64,000 bases of DNA from Mycolicibacterium rhodesiae JS60 (GCA_000230935.2 AGIQ01000007.1:1-64000), one strand, 5' to 3'; numbered from the stretch's first letter, positions 20,260 through 28,903 are shown. Notes: generated by a model from the sequence alone, not told the origin. Made by a program: numbers and translations.

Positions 20260-22295
20260 CATCCGAAATACCCTGGGGGCCAACAGGTGAGCTGGTCTAC
20301 AACCGGACTTATGCCCGGACGAAGCCTGATGGTTCCAAGGAAACTTGGCCCGAGACAGTCGCTCGAGTGGTCGACGGCAACCTGGCGCTCGTCCCCGAGC
20401 GATACCAGGATGTCGGAGAGCGATACGAGCTGGTTCGACTCATCACTGAGTTCAAGCTCCTGCCCGCCGGTCGCCACCTGTGGGCGAGCGGTGTTAAGAA
20501 CGCCCAGCACCTCTTCAACTGCTGGGTAGCCGGCTGGCCTGAGAAGATCTCGGACCACTTCGAGTTCACGTTCCTGCGCCTGATGGAGGGCGGGGGAGTC
20601 GGTGCGAACTACTCCAACCACTACCTCGAGGGTTACCCGGCTGTCGTACACCCGCTTCGGGTCGAGATCGTCTGCGACCCAGATCATCCCAACTACATGT
20701 CGATGGTCGATCAGGGGTTGATCTCTGATTCGTACGACGCGGACTGGCCTGGTGCGTTCCCGATCGAAGACTCGCGGGAGGGCTGGGCGGCTGCGCTGGT
20801 CGACCTGATCGACACCCACTACCGACCTGACACGGTCCACTTCCAGCGCGTCTACGACGTGAGTCGCATCCGCAAGGCTGGGGCGAAGCTCAAGACGTTC
20901 GGCGGATTCGCCAGCGGCCCATTGCCGTTCGCTCAGATGTTGTGGAAGGTAGCCGAGATCCTCTCGGATCGCAGCGGCGAAGTGCTCACGGGCATGGACG
21001 CGATGGCTATCGATCACGCGATCGCTGAGTGCGTCGTGGCCGGCGGCGTTCGCCGGTCGGCTCGTATGTCGATCATGCACTGGTCGGACTACCAGATCCA
21101 GCAGTTCATCAACTGCAAAGCAGAGTCGGGTAGCCACTGGACGACGAATATCTCGGTCGAAGTTGATGATGAGTTCTGGGAGATCGTGAAAGGCCCGGAC
21201 CAAGGCGACTACCTGTTCGGTAAGCACGGTGCGTGGGACGTTATGAAGGCTCTCTCCGAGGGAGCCGTCCGTAACGGTGAGCCGGGTATGTGGGACAGCT
21301 CCCTGTCCAACGTCAACGAGCCCAACCGGGTCGTCTGTACGAACCCCTGCGGCGAGATCACCCTCGAGCCGTGGGAGCCGTGCAACCTCGGCCACATCAA
21401 CCTGGCGGCGTTCGTCACCGAGAACGGCAAGACCGACTACATCGATCTGATCCGCGCCCATCGGCTGATGACGCGGTTCCTCATCCGGGCCACGTTCAGC
21501 CCGGTGGCAGATCCGAAGTCGCGGGAAGTCCTCGATCGGAACCGGCGCATCGGTGTCGGGCACCTCGGCGTTGCGTCCTATCTAGCCCTCACAGGCCGTA
21601 GGTACTCCCAGGCGCCCGGAGACAAGCGGTTCCTCCGCTTCTTGCGGGAGATGGCCTATGAGGTCGATAAGGCAGCCGACAAGTTCTGCCACGAGCTGCG
21701 AATCCCGGTGCCGGTGAAGAAGCGGACGATCGCACCTACCGGAACGGTCGCCAAGATGCCCGGTGTCTCCGAGGGGATCCACCCGATCTTCTCGAAGTAC
21801 TTCATCCGGCGGATCCGGTTCAACCAGCACAGCGACTTCGCGGCGCTGGCTGAGTTGGTCAACCAGGGCTACCACGTCGAGGACGACCTGTTCGCACCGA
21901 ACACGGCTGTGGTGTCCATCCCGACGAAGGACACCTTGGTGCAGGCCGTGGTGGACCGCTACGGGCGGGATGGCGAGGACATCGTGGAAGCGGCGAATGA
22001 CCTGACGCTCAACCAGCTCTTGTCATTCCAGGCGATGTACCAGACGTGCTGGGCCGACAACGCGGTGTCCTTCACAGCCAACGTCGACCCGGATGCGTAC
22101 GAGGCCGTGGACGTTGCAGCAGACCTGAAGCGTTTCGCAGGGCTGATCAAGGGTTCCACGATCTTCCCTGAGGCGTCCTTTCCGCAGGCTCCGTACGAGC
22201 GAATCAGCAAGTACGAGTACGAGTCTCAAGATGCTCGAGCCGTCGCCGACGGCGTCGATGAAGAGTGCGCCAACGGCGCATGCCCAATCAAATGA
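20256..22295 (+). CDS. B12-dependent ribonucleotide reductase (class II)
   Basis: 679 residues, corresponding to L5 gp50. The family motifs are GRHLWASGVKNAQHLFNCW (N-terminal Cys), ECVVAGGVRRSARMS, CTNPCGEITLEPWEPCNLGH (active-site Cys/Glu region), RIGVGHLGVASYLALTGR and a C-terminal redox pair in CANGACPIK. Class II enzymes use adenosylcobalamin and work with or without oxygen. It supplies dNTPs for phage replication together with NrdH. It is shorter than cellular NrdJ and has no separate ATP-cone. GTG start overlaps the preceding stop. Confidence 0.92.
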   Translation: MTSEIPWGPTGELVYNRTYARTKPDGSKETWPETVARVVDGNLALVPERYQDVGERYELVRLITEFKLLPAGRHLWASGVKNAQHLFNCWVAGWPEKISDHFEFTFLRLMEGGGVGANYSNHYLEGYPAVVHPLRVEIVCDPDHPNYMSMVDQGLISDSYDADWPGAFPIEDSREGWAAALVDLIDTHYRPDTVHFQRVYDVSRIRKAGAKLKTFGGFASGPLPFAQMLWKVAEILSDRSGEVLTGMDAMAIDHAIAECVVAGGVRRSARMSIMHWSDYQIQQFINCKAESGSHWTTNISVEVDDEFWEIVKGPDQGDYLFGKHGAWDVMKALSEGAVRNGEPGMWDSSLSNVNEPNRVVCTNPCGEITLEPWEPCNLGHINLAAFVTENGKTDYIDLIRAHRLMTRFLIRATFSPVADPKSREVLDRNRRIGVGHLGVASYLALTGRRYSQAPGDKRFLRFLREMAYEVDKAADKFCHELRIPVPVKKRTIAPTGTVAKMPGVSEGIHPIFSKYFIRRIRFNQHSDFAALAELVNQGYHVEDDLFAPNTAVVSIPTKDTLVQAVVDRYGRDGEDIVEAANDLTLNQLLSFQAMYQTCWADNAVSFTANVDPDAYEAVDVAADLKRFAGLIKGSTIFPEASFPQAPYERISKYEYESQDARAVADGVDEECANGACPIK

Positions 22296-22305
22296 AAGGC
22301 AGCAA

Positions 22306-22887
22306 TTGTCAATTCCAGATCCATTCGCCTCGGCACCTGCGCCAGCAGCGGCCCCTGAGCCTCCAGCGCCGGCACCGCAGGCAGCTCCGCCGCCTGCTCC
22401 TGCGCCGGCTCCTGTGGTCGCTCCAGCCAACGTGGCGGTAGCCAGCCCCCCTGTTCAGGTATCTGCCAACGGTGATCTCTCGGTCACGTTCAAGGGCGAT
22501 GGCAGCTTCGGCTACCCCTGGATCGTGCCGAAGTACACCAGCGTCACCGAGGCGCTGATCGACCTTGGTGTCGACGCGGCAGCGCTCGCGGAGCTGAATC
22601 AGGGCCAGAAGTGGTTCGCCCTCTTCGATCGCACGAAGAAGATGAACGACCACTACGCCAGCTTGGGCGGTGGCGCTCCCGCGCCGGCCAGCGGAGGCGG
22701 TCAGGCTCAGTCCAACACACCGCAGGCATCCCAGGAGGCCCCTGGTGGACAGAAGCGGTACTGCGCGCACGGAGAGATGGTGTTCAAGTCGGGTGTCTCC
22801 AAGTCTTCCGGCAAGCCGTACCAGCTCTTCTCGTGTACGGCACCGCGAGACCAGCAGTGCAAGGCGCAGTTCCCCGATCGGAACTAG
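22306..22887 (+). CDS. Pro/Ala-rich protein with C-terminal zinc ribbon
   Basis: 193 residues from a TTG with GAAAGG six bases upstream. Residues about 5-50 are a low-complexity Ala/Pro linker. The middle (DLSVTFKGDGSFGYPWIVPK, EALIDLGVDAAAL) is a compact domain. The end has CAHGEMVFKSGVSKSSGKPY then FSC and QC, a zinc-ribbon pattern. It resembles L5 gp49-like proteins found after RNR. Single-stranded DNA binding is a reasonable guess from the ribbon and place, but unproven. Confidence 0.65.
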   Translation: MSIPDPFASAPAPAAAPEPPAPAPQAAPPPAPAPAPVVAPANVAVASPPVQVSANGDLSVTFKGDGSFGYPWIVPKYTSVTEALIDLGVDAAALAELNQGQKWFALFDRTKKMNDHYASLGGGAPAPASGGGQAQSNTPQASQEAPGGQKRYCAHGEMVFKSGVSKSSGKPYQLFSCTAPRDQQCKAQFPDRN

Positions 22888-22898
22888 CCGGCCGTCAG

Positions 22899-22938
22899 CT
22901 TGACAGCCAACCGGGGGAGGGGCTTCGGCCCCTCCTCC
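22899..22938 (+). promoter_or_regulatory. repressor site coupled to a UUCG hairpin
   Basis: CTTGACAGCCAAC (22899-22911) is followed at once by GGAGGGGC-TTCG-GCCCCTCC (22916-22935), a stable cUUCGg hairpin extendable to 11 bp. This is the last repressor site of the arm. No U-tract follows. Confidence 0.75.
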
Positions 22939-22964
22939 ACCTCAACAACTCTGAGCGGAGAGAA

Positions 22965-23204
22965 ATGAGCTACACCACACCGCAGTCTGCTGCGGACATC
23001 GTCAATCGATTCACCTTCCACCCTGCGACGGTGGAAAAGGGCAACGCGCACCAGAACGTCAGGACCGAGATCGGTTCCGCCGCAATGTTCCTTGACCAGA
23101 ATCTGCCCAACGGCCGGGAGAAGGCGCTCGCCATCACCAAGCTCGAAGAGGCCATGTTCTGGGCTAACGCAGCGATCGCGCGTACCAAGACCGAGAGCAG
23201 CTAG
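22965..23204 (+). CDS. acb2: Acb2-like anti-CBASS cyclic nucleotide sponge
   Basis: 79 residues matching the Acb2/Tad1-type family (T4 Vs.4, PaMx33 Acb2). The pattern DIVNRFTFHPA, HQNVRTEIGSAAMFLD, GREKALAITKLEEAMFWANA then AIART is nearly family consensus. Known members form hexamers that bind cyclic di- and trinucleotides and so stop CBASS effectors from being activated. GGAG lies 6-9 bases before the ATG. It is placed behind a repressor site and before polymerase, so it would be made early in lytic growth and be silent in the lysogen. Assignment is by sequence pattern. Confidence 0.82.
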   Translation: MSYTTPQSAADIVNRFTFHPATVEKGNAHQNVRTEIGSAAMFLDQNLPNGREKALAITKLEEAMFWANAAIARTKTESS

Positions 23205-23413
23205 TGGGGCAACGCGCCACGCTGCTCACCCTAGATAACGGCATGCAGCTGGTGTATGCCGCCGAGCCAATTCTCGACAAGCGAGAGGGTGTGCTGGTCC
23301 TCGCGTTCGATGACGGCTCATCCCGAAACTACAACTGGGACAAGGTACTCGAGTTCTACCACCTGTCCGAAGAGGAGTACGAACGTATGCGCGCAGAGAT
23401 GGGAAGCCGATGA
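23204..23413 (+). CDS. small phage protein
   Basis: 69 residues, GTG start coupled to the Acb2-like gene. Beta-rich N-terminus (LLTLDNGMQLVYAAEPILDK) and helical C-terminus. Its location makes it a candidate accessory to Acb2, but it may simply be an unrelated neighbour. Confidence 0.6.
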   Translation: MGQRATLLTLDNGMQLVYAAEPILDKREGVLVLAFDDGSSRNYNWDKVLEFYHLSEEEYERMRAEMGSR

Positions 23414-23763
23414 CCAACGCCATCGCCGAGATCAGAGAGCGGGTCGAAACCCTGGTTGAGGGAATCGAACACGTCCTCCGAGAGAACGGCAAGCTGCTGC
23501 AGTCCGTCAAGTCCCTGCAGGACGCCAACACGTCGCTCAACGGCCAACTCGCGGTTGCTCGCCGCAGCTTCGGCGAGGCCTTCGTTAAGGGTCAGCACTT
23601 CCCCGTCGGACCTCAGCGCCCGAACCGCAAGAAGCTGACAGAGCAAGAGGTAAAGGACATCCGCGCCGCCTGGCGGGGCGGCATGAAGCAGTCGGATCTT
23701 GCTGAGTACTTCGGCGTGAACTCTTCGACCATCTCCCGAACCGTGAGAGGGATCTACCACTGA
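23410..23763 (+). CDS. coiled-coil and HTH protein
   Basis: 117 residues. Residues 1-50 form a heptad-type coiled coil (ETLVEGIEHVLRENGKLLQS). Residues about 70-115 form an HTH (LTEQEVKDIRAAWRGGMKQS, DLAEYFGVNSSTISRTVRG) of the type in HNH-associated or resolvase-like proteins. Likely a dimeric DNA-binding protein. Target unknown. ATG overlaps the previous stop. Confidence 0.7.
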   Translation: MTNAIAEIRERVETLVEGIEHVLRENGKLLQSVKSLQDANTSLNGQLAVARRSFGEAFVKGQHFPVGPQRPNRKKLTEQEVKDIRAAWRGGMKQSDLAEYFGVNSSTISRTVRGIYH

Positions 23764-24095
23764 TGAGCGACCGCATCTCAGCTGTCCTCATGGTCCCCCG
23801 TGACGACGCCTTGCCGATGGATGTTCAGGCCGTCAACCACCGCCGTGAGGTCATCAACCTGATGAAGGAGATCGGGGAGATCGATGAGAACTCGGTTCGG
23901 TACAAGAACGCCACCGATCAGGCGACCATCTCCCTTGGCGACAACATGATGACCTGTTGGCAGCACAACCTGATCGCCGTCCTGTACTACGCAGACGGCA
24001 AGGCTAACAAGGAGATTGGTGGTCCGATCATTCACCAGGACTACACCAACCGCCGTCACTCCTGTGTCCGAGTCGAAAGGAATCCGTACGCATGA
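23763..24095 (+). CDS. conserved phage protein
   Basis: 110 residues (MSDRISAVLMVPRDDALPMD and on). Predicted mixed alpha/beta with Cys at TCWQHN and HSCVRV. ATG overlaps the previous stop and its stop overlaps the next ATG. Function unknown. Confidence 0.6.
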   Translation: MSDRISAVLMVPRDDALPMDVQAVNHRREVINLMKEIGEIDENSVRYKNATDQATISLGDNMMTCWQHNLIAVLYYADGKANKEIGGPIIHQDYTNRRHSCVRVERNPYA

Positions 24096-24292
24096 TCTAC
24101 ACGCTGACCAACGAGACCGACGATCTGTTCGAGAAGGGCCTGGTTCGCGTCGTATTCGACGTGGATCACGAACTGGCACTGGAGATCTTGGCAGCGGCCA
24201 AGTCTCTCAAAGCGACCAGGGACAAGGAGCAGTCGGACGCCCTGTTGAAGGCCATGATGAGCCACCTCTACGTCAGCCCCGGATACCTGTAG
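24092..24292 (+). CDS. small helical phage protein
   Basis: 66 residues, a beta hairpin then a helix (ELALEILAAAKSLKATRDKE). It stops eight bases before the polymerase ATG. No domain recognised. Confidence 0.6.
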   Translation: MIYTLTNETDDLFEKGLVRVVFDVDHELALEILAAAKSLKATRDKEQSDALLKAMMSHLYVSPGYL

Positions 24293-24299
24293 GAGGAAC

Positions 24300-26129
24300 A
24301 TGATCGAGCTGCGGCATGAGGTCACTGGAGACCTCGTCACCATCAACGTCGTTGAACGACCAGAGGATCTGGACGGATTCGGCGACTTCATCCGGGCTCA
24401 TCTGAACTGCCTCGCAGTCGACACCGAGACGACCGGGCTGGACATCTACAGCGACAGCTTCCGCTGTCGCCTCGTCCAGTTCGGTACTCAGGACGAAGCC
24501 TGGGTGGTTCCCATCGAGCTAGGCCCGGAGTTCTGTCTGGCGGCAGTCGACGCTATCGACGCTCTGGACAAGATCGTCATGCAGAACGCCTCCTACGACC
24601 TCCAGGTGATCGAGCAGGTGCTGCACCTCCCGATGGAGGATGTCTGGCCGAGGATCCTCGACACCCAGATCCTGGCGAAGCTGATCGACCCGCGGCCCCT
24701 CGGCAAGGGCGGGTTCGGGCACAAGCTCGAGGAGCTGATCGCCAAGTTCATCGACAAGCAGCAAGCTGAGGATGTCAAGGGGCTCATGGTCAAGCTGGCC
24801 AAGGAGCACAAGACGACCAAGGCCAAGATCTGGTCGACCATCGACCTGTTCCACCCGGAGTACCTGAAGTACGCCGGGATGGATGCGATCTTCACCGCAC
24901 GACTCTGCAGCAAGCTGGCACCTCTGGTTCCCGAGGTCTCCCGTTCCCTGGTTCCCTACGAGCACAAGATCTCCGAGATCTGCTCATACATCGATCGGCG
25001 CGGCTTCAAGCTCGACGTGGAGTACGCCCAGCAGCTGTCCGAGCGGTGGCTGTACGAGAAGAGCGTCTGGGACGCAATCGCTTTCACCGAGTACGGTCTG
25101 GAGAACGTCAACTCGATCGACCAGGCTGCCGATGCTCTTGAGGGTATCGGCGTAAAGATCCTGGGGCGCACCGAGTCTGGGAAGCGTCAGGTCAACGACG
25201 AGATGCTCCAGAAGCTCAACGACGAGGGCAACGAGCTGGCGGCGATCATTCAGGAGGCCAAGAAGCTCGGGAAGTGGCGGAAGACCTGGGTCCAGAAGTT
25301 CCTCGACGTGAGGGACGCAGACGACCGGTGCCACACGTTCGTCAACCCGCTGCAGGCGAGGACATCTCGAATGTCGATCACCGGCATCCCGGCGCAGACG
25401 CTGCCAGCCGGCGACTGGACGGTGCGTCGATGCTTCCTCGCGGACGAGGGGCACCTGATGGCTTCGATCGACTACCAGACCCAGGAGCTGCGCGTCCTCG
25501 CGGCGCTCAGCGGAGACGAGACGATGATCGCAGCGTTCCAGGCGAACGCTGATCTTCACCAGATCACCGCTGACGCTTCGGATGTGGAGCGCAAGGTCGG
25601 CAAGATGGCCAACTTCCTCACGGTCTACGGCGGCGGGCCTGGTGCTCTCTCGGAGCAGGCGAAGATCTCGGTACCGGTGGCCAAGCGAGTCCTCGCGGGG
25701 TTCGCTAAGACCTACCCCGGCGTAGCTGCCTACGGCAAGAAGCTCGGTGTCAAGGCTGGACGGGACGGATACATCGTCAACGCTATGGGCCGGCGCTTGC
25801 CGGTCGACAAGTCGCGGACCTACTCGGCGCTGAACTACATGATCCAGTCGTCGTCGCGGGATGTGACCTGCAGGGCGCTGATTCGCCTCCACGAGGCTGG
25901 ATTCACCCCGTACCTCCGGTTGCCTATCCACGACGAAGTCGTCGCCTCACTGCCAGCTGAGCGTGCCGAGTGGGGTGCCCAGGAGATCGGCCGGCTCATG
26001 CAGGAGCGCATGGGTCCGGTGATGATCGGCACCGACCCGGAGGTCGGTGGCCGCTCCTGGGGCTCGCTCTACGTCAAGGACGAAGACCGTCCGAACATCA
26101 CAGACCCGTACCTACTGAAAGCTGCGTGA
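24300..26129 (+). CDS. DNA polymerase I-type replicative polymerase
   Basis: 609 residues, family A, corresponding to L5 gp44. An intact 3'-5' exonuclease lies at residues about 35-190 (VDTETTGLD with catalytic Asp/Glu, LDTQILAKLIDPR, YAGMDAIFTARL). The polymerase domain follows: motif A SIDYQTQELRVLAAL, motif B MANFLTVYGGGPGALSEQ and motif C LPIHDEVVASL. There is no 5' nuclease domain, as usual for these phages. AGGAGGA lies four bases before the ATG. Confidence 0.93.
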   Translation: MIELRHEVTGDLVTINVVERPEDLDGFGDFIRAHLNCLAVDTETTGLDIYSDSFRCRLVQFGTQDEAWVVPIELGPEFCLAAVDAIDALDKIVMQNASYDLQVIEQVLHLPMEDVWPRILDTQILAKLIDPRPLGKGGFGHKLEELIAKFIDKQQAEDVKGLMVKLAKEHKTTKAKIWSTIDLFHPEYLKYAGMDAIFTARLCSKLAPLVPEVSRSLVPYEHKISEICSYIDRRGFKLDVEYAQQLSERWLYEKSVWDAIAFTEYGLENVNSIDQAADALEGIGVKILGRTESGKRQVNDEMLQKLNDEGNELAAIIQEAKKLGKWRKTWVQKFLDVRDADDRCHTFVNPLQARTSRMSITGIPAQTLPAGDWTVRRCFLADEGHLMASIDYQTQELRVLAALSGDETMIAAFQANADLHQITADASDVERKVGKMANFLTVYGGGPGALSEQAKISVPVAKRVLAGFAKTYPGVAAYGKKLGVKAGRDGYIVNAMGRRLPVDKSRTYSALNYMIQSSSRDVTCRALIRLHEAGFTPYLRLPIHDEVVASLPAERAEWGAQEIGRLMQERMGPVMIGTDPEVGGRSWGSLYVKDEDRPNITDPYLLKAA

Positions 26130-26422
26130 CCATTATCGGAGAAGCGAAAGAGCTGAAGGTGAAGTTCGTCGTATCCCGCGAGATCTGGGCTGAACAAAGA
26201 GATCTCATCGGCATCAAAGAGCGGGTCGCAGAGGTGGCTTATAAGGTCGGGCACCCCCTCATGGGGACTATGAGGCTGACCACCACTTACGAGGGGACCG
26301 TTGACTTCGGGACGGAAGAAGACCCTCTACCTATCGAGCTCATCGAACACAACCTCGTTCTCGTAGAGGCCACGTTGTTGGCAATCCAACACGAAGGACG
26401 AGTTGATGCCTCTTCCCTGTGA
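26126..26422 (+). CDS. small phage protein after polymerase
   Basis: 98 residues starting at GTG 26126 (overlapping the polymerase stop). Beta-rich front (KELKVKFVVSREIWAEQRDL) and a helical tail. No domain recognised. Confidence 0.55.
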   Translation: MTIIGEAKELKVKFVVSREIWAEQRDLIGIKERVAEVAYKVGHPLMGTMRLTTTYEGTVDFGTEEDPLPIELIEHNLVLVEATLLAIQHEGRVDASSL

Positions 26423-26579
26423 GTTCGAGGGACTGTACGCCCTCTATGAGGGGAAGTACTGGGCTATTCACGACGTAGACGAAGACGGCTACGTGTGGTG
26501 CTACCAGTGGGAGACAAAGCAGCAGAAGGACATCCACATGTCGAAGCTCGAATTTCAATACGCAAGGAGAATTAAGTGA
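26406..26579 (+). CDS. 57-residue phage protein
   Basis: MPLPCEFEGLYALYEGKYWA then KLEFQYARRIK. GGACGAG is upstream of the ATG. Overlaps the previous gene by 17 bases and the next by 4. Confidence 0.55.
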   Translation: MPLPCEFEGLYALYEGKYWAIHDVDEDGYVWCYQWETKQQKDIHMSKLEFQYARRIK

Positions 26580-26776
26580 AGTACCGGCTGAAACGAGCGG
26601 TCACGACCGCCGAATGCCACTGGCTGCCCAAGGATCTCGAGGTCGGGGAGACGGTTCAGGATTTCCACGGGGCAACCTACGGGTGCATCTCAACGAGCGG
26701 AATCGCGGTCTCATTCGACGGAGCCAACCCGTTCTTCGAGGTGCCTCGGGACGCTCTAAGCGTGGTGCCTGACTGA
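26576..26776 (+). CDS. small phage protein
   Basis: 66 residues, beta-rich (MKYRLKRAVTTAECHWLPKD and on), GTG start with AAGGAG upstream. The strand pattern suggests a small beta barrel. Function unknown. Confidence 0.55.
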   Translation: MKYRLKRAVTTAECHWLPKDLEVGETVQDFHGATYGCISTSGIAVSFDGANPFFEVPRDALSVVPD

Positions 26777-27018
26777 TGAAAGCCGGTGTAGCCCTACCTG
26801 CCCCGAACGGGGTGACCGAGGATCTGATTGGTCAGGCGCTCTACGAGCTGGGCAAGCTCGGGACGATCATGCCGAGCCCGATCAGCGGTGAGGGTGCCCT
26901 CGAGGTGTTCACCATCCCCGACGACATGAAGCCGGCCGGCGCTCCTAAGGAGCTGCCGTTCCTGCGGTTCGTCGCTGACCTGATGCCGTACGTGCAGACA
27001 CCTGATGACCGCCCCTGA
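26776..27018 (+). CDS. small phage protein
   Basis: 80 residues (MKAGVALPAPNGVTEDLIGQ and on). ATG overlaps the previous stop. The last 14 bases overlap the next gene. No domain recognised. Confidence 0.55.
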   Translation: MKAGVALPAPNGVTEDLIGQALYELGKLGTIMPSPISGEGALEVFTIPDDMKPAGAPKELPFLRFVADLMPYVQTPDDRP

Positions 27019-27304
27019 CGTACGGGTCACCGACCGAGCCGTCTACTTCGACGGCTGGGAGCTGCCCTGGTTCATCGCCAAGGACGGTATCGAGTTCAAG
27101 CCTGGTGGTCACGACGACGTCAACCGGCTGACGGTGGAGTTCCTAGTTGGCACAACGACTTTCCTAGGCACCCGAGAGGGATACCCGTGGGTGGTCTACC
27201 GGGATGAGCACGTCGACACCTGGTGGCAGACGGGGTTCGTGGTCGAGCTGGATTACGAACTCGAACTGGCTGAGTTCGACCGAATCATGAAGGAGTACAT
27301 CTGA
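27005..27304 (+). CDS. conserved phage protein
   Basis: 99 residues, beta-rich with several aromatics (VYFDGWELPWFIAKDGIEFK), C-terminal helix. Coupled to the next gene by TGATG. Confidence 0.6.
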   Translation: MTAPDVRVTDRAVYFDGWELPWFIAKDGIEFKPGGHDDVNRLTVEFLVGTTTFLGTREGYPWVVYRDEHVDTWWQTGFVVELDYELELAEFDRIMKEYI

Positions 27305-27711
27305 TGTACGAGAAGGAAGACCACGAGTTCTTCGACATCCTATACCAGCAGTGGTCGAAAACCACAGGCGCAGAGACCGACCATTGGATGCCTGCGAGGT
27401 CGGTGGACGCCGCCGGCAACCAACTACACGACTACACGATCTGGTCGGTGAAACAGGTTGGGGACAAGCAGATCAAGGGGTTCGTCGGCCGGGTGGAGAT
27501 GGAAGAAGATGCGGACTTCATCTGCGGCTTGCACGGGGCCATACCCGATCTGATCCGCCGTTTGCACGACGCGGTGAACGAGGCCGAAAGCAAGGACAGC
27601 GCAAACGATCTAGCTCAGGGCCAGCTCGCTGAGGCTCTGTTGGAGAACCAAGGTCTGCGCGAGCAGATCCGAGAACTAGAAGACCGACTCGAAGAGGAGG
27701 GACAGCGATGA
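27304..27711 (+). CDS. phage protein with C-terminal coiled coil
   Basis: 135 residues. The N-terminal half is mixed and the last 40 residues form a coiled coil (LLENQGLREQIRELEDRLEE). ATG overlaps the previous stop. Its stop overlaps the next ATG. Confidence 0.6.
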   Translation: MYEKEDHEFFDILYQQWSKTTGAETDHWMPARSVDAAGNQLHDYTIWSVKQVGDKQIKGFVGRVEMEEDADFICGLHGAIPDLIRRLHDAVNEAESKDSANDLAQGQLAEALLENQGLREQIRELEDRLEEEGQR

Positions 27712-27914
27712 GCCAAGTCGAGATAGCCAGCTGGAACATGCACTGCAGCCTCGGCGGGCCGGATCGGTTCAACGTCGAACTGCTTCTGCCGGAAACCGGG
27801 TTGGACTGGGACTTCAAGGCTAGCGAGGGACTTGCTCATCTCATCCACGACTACGTACACGGTCGCACCACGCCGCGCTGGCGTCGAGTGTGGAACGCGT
27901 TGGTGGGTCGCTGA
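27708..27914 (+). CDS. small phage protein
   Basis: 68 residues (MSQVEIASWNMHCSLGGPDR and on to WRRVWNALVGR). GAGGAGGGA lies upstream of the ATG. No domain recognised. Confidence 0.55.
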   Translation: MSQVEIASWNMHCSLGGPDRFNVELLLPETGLDWDFKASEGLAHLIHDYVHGRTTPRWRRVWNALVGR

Positions 27915-28138
27915 TGGCTGATCCTGTTCTGGTCGTCACCAGCGACTACACGGTCGAGTACGCGGGACGGAAGCTCGCCCTGGGCAGCCCAATCAAGCTC
28001 CACTGGCTCGACGCACGGACCAACCCACGTATGCAGATCTCGTTCGACTGTGTGGAGATACCTCCTGAGGCTCCTGTCGATCGATACCCCAAGCGCCGCA
28101 AGGTTAGTGAAGCTCTTGGCCTAAGGAGGCCGAAGTGA
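27914..28138 (+). CDS. small phage protein
   Basis: 74 residues, beta-rich front (VLVVTSDYTVEYAGRKLALG) and basic tail (KRRKVSEALGLRRPK). ATG overlaps the previous stop (TGATGG). Confidence 0.55.
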   Translation: MADPVLVVTSDYTVEYAGRKLALGSPIKLHWLDARTNPRMQISFDCVEIPPEAPVDRYPKRRKVSEALGLRRPK

Positions 28139-28245
28139 AGGAAGAACTGATGCAGTTCCTCGACTGGTACGACCCCGAGGCTCGCCACCGGGATATCGGC
28201 CTTGCCGGTGTGGTGGACGCCTACCTGAGGGAGCAGAACCGATGA
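28135..28245 (+). CDS. 36-residue phage protein
   Basis: VKEELMQFLDWYDPEARHRD then an amphipathic helix. GTG start with AAGGAGG upstream, overlapping both neighbours. Function unknown. Confidence 0.5.
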   Translation: MKEELMQFLDWYDPEARHRDIGLAGVVDAYLREQNR

Positions 28246-28442
28246 AGCAATTCCTGAGCCGGCTGTTCCGCCGGCCGAAGAAGAAGATGCGCTACCCGAA
28301 CGGGATCCCGCGCACCGACGAGTGGAACCGCAACGTCGTCAGCTTCCTGGTGGTCGACCCTCTCTGGCGTGTCCACGCGGATGGTTCGAGGGTGATGGAG
28401 CTGCCAGACGGCAGCCAGATCACCTACGGAGGCTCGCGGTGA
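28242..28442 (+). CDS. small basic phage protein
   Basis: 66 residues with a very basic N-terminus (MKQFLSRLFRRPKKKMRYPN) followed by beta strands. ATG overlaps the previous stop. Confidence 0.55.
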   Translation: MKQFLSRLFRRPKKKMRYPNGIPRTDEWNRNVVSFLVVDPLWRVHADGSRVMELPDGSQITYGGSR

Positions 28443-28732
28443 GGAACTGGCTCGGCCAGGAGATCCAGATCGGCTCATGGGTCGGCAGGAACGCCAACGA
28501 GGGCGGGGACACCAAGATCGGGAGGGTGTTCGCGATCGAGGGGCGTGTCATCCGGGTCCACTGGCTCTACAGCTTCTCCTACCGGTGGAGTCCAGATCAC
28601 TCTCCCCGGAAGATCTCGGGGAGGCACAACGGCCAGCCGGCCGGCGGCGGTCCCATCGACGTGGATCGCCTGTTCCTTCTCGACCCGACGACGTTCGGGT
28701 TCGACCCTCAGGACTGGTGGAAGGAGGACTAG
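28439..28732 (+). CDS. conserved phage protein
   Basis: 97 residues from GTG 28439, beta-rich (IGSWVGRNANEGGDTKIGRV, IRVHWLYSF) with a Trp-rich acidic tail. The pattern resembles KOW/SH3-like phage proteins. GGAGGAC at its end serves the next gene. Confidence 0.6.
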   Translation: MRNWLGQEIQIGSWVGRNANEGGDTKIGRVFAIEGRVIRVHWLYSFSYRWSPDHSPRKISGRHNGQPAGGGPIDVDRLFLLDPTTFGFDPQDWWKED

Positions 28733-28903
28733 ATGCACGTCTCCGATGTCATCGCCCAACTCGCAGGGATCCGCGCTGAGCACGGCAACATCGAGGTGAA
28801 GCGGTGGAACCACTGCATGTCCTACGGTGATGATCACGAGGTTGTCGAAACCGTCGAGGTCTTCTCCTGGAAGGACGACCCGCCTTACGTCAGCGTCAGC
28901 TGA
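28733..28903 (+). CDS. 56-residue phage protein
   Basis: MHVSDVIAQLAGIRAEHGNI then acidic beta-rich sequence ending PPYVSVS. AAGGAGG precedes the ATG. Its pattern (DVIAQLAGIRAEHGNIEVKR) is common in small phage proteins without known function. Confidence 0.55.
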   Translation: MHVSDVIAQLAGIRAEHGNIEVKRWNHCMSYGDDHEVVETVEVFSWKDDPPYVSVS

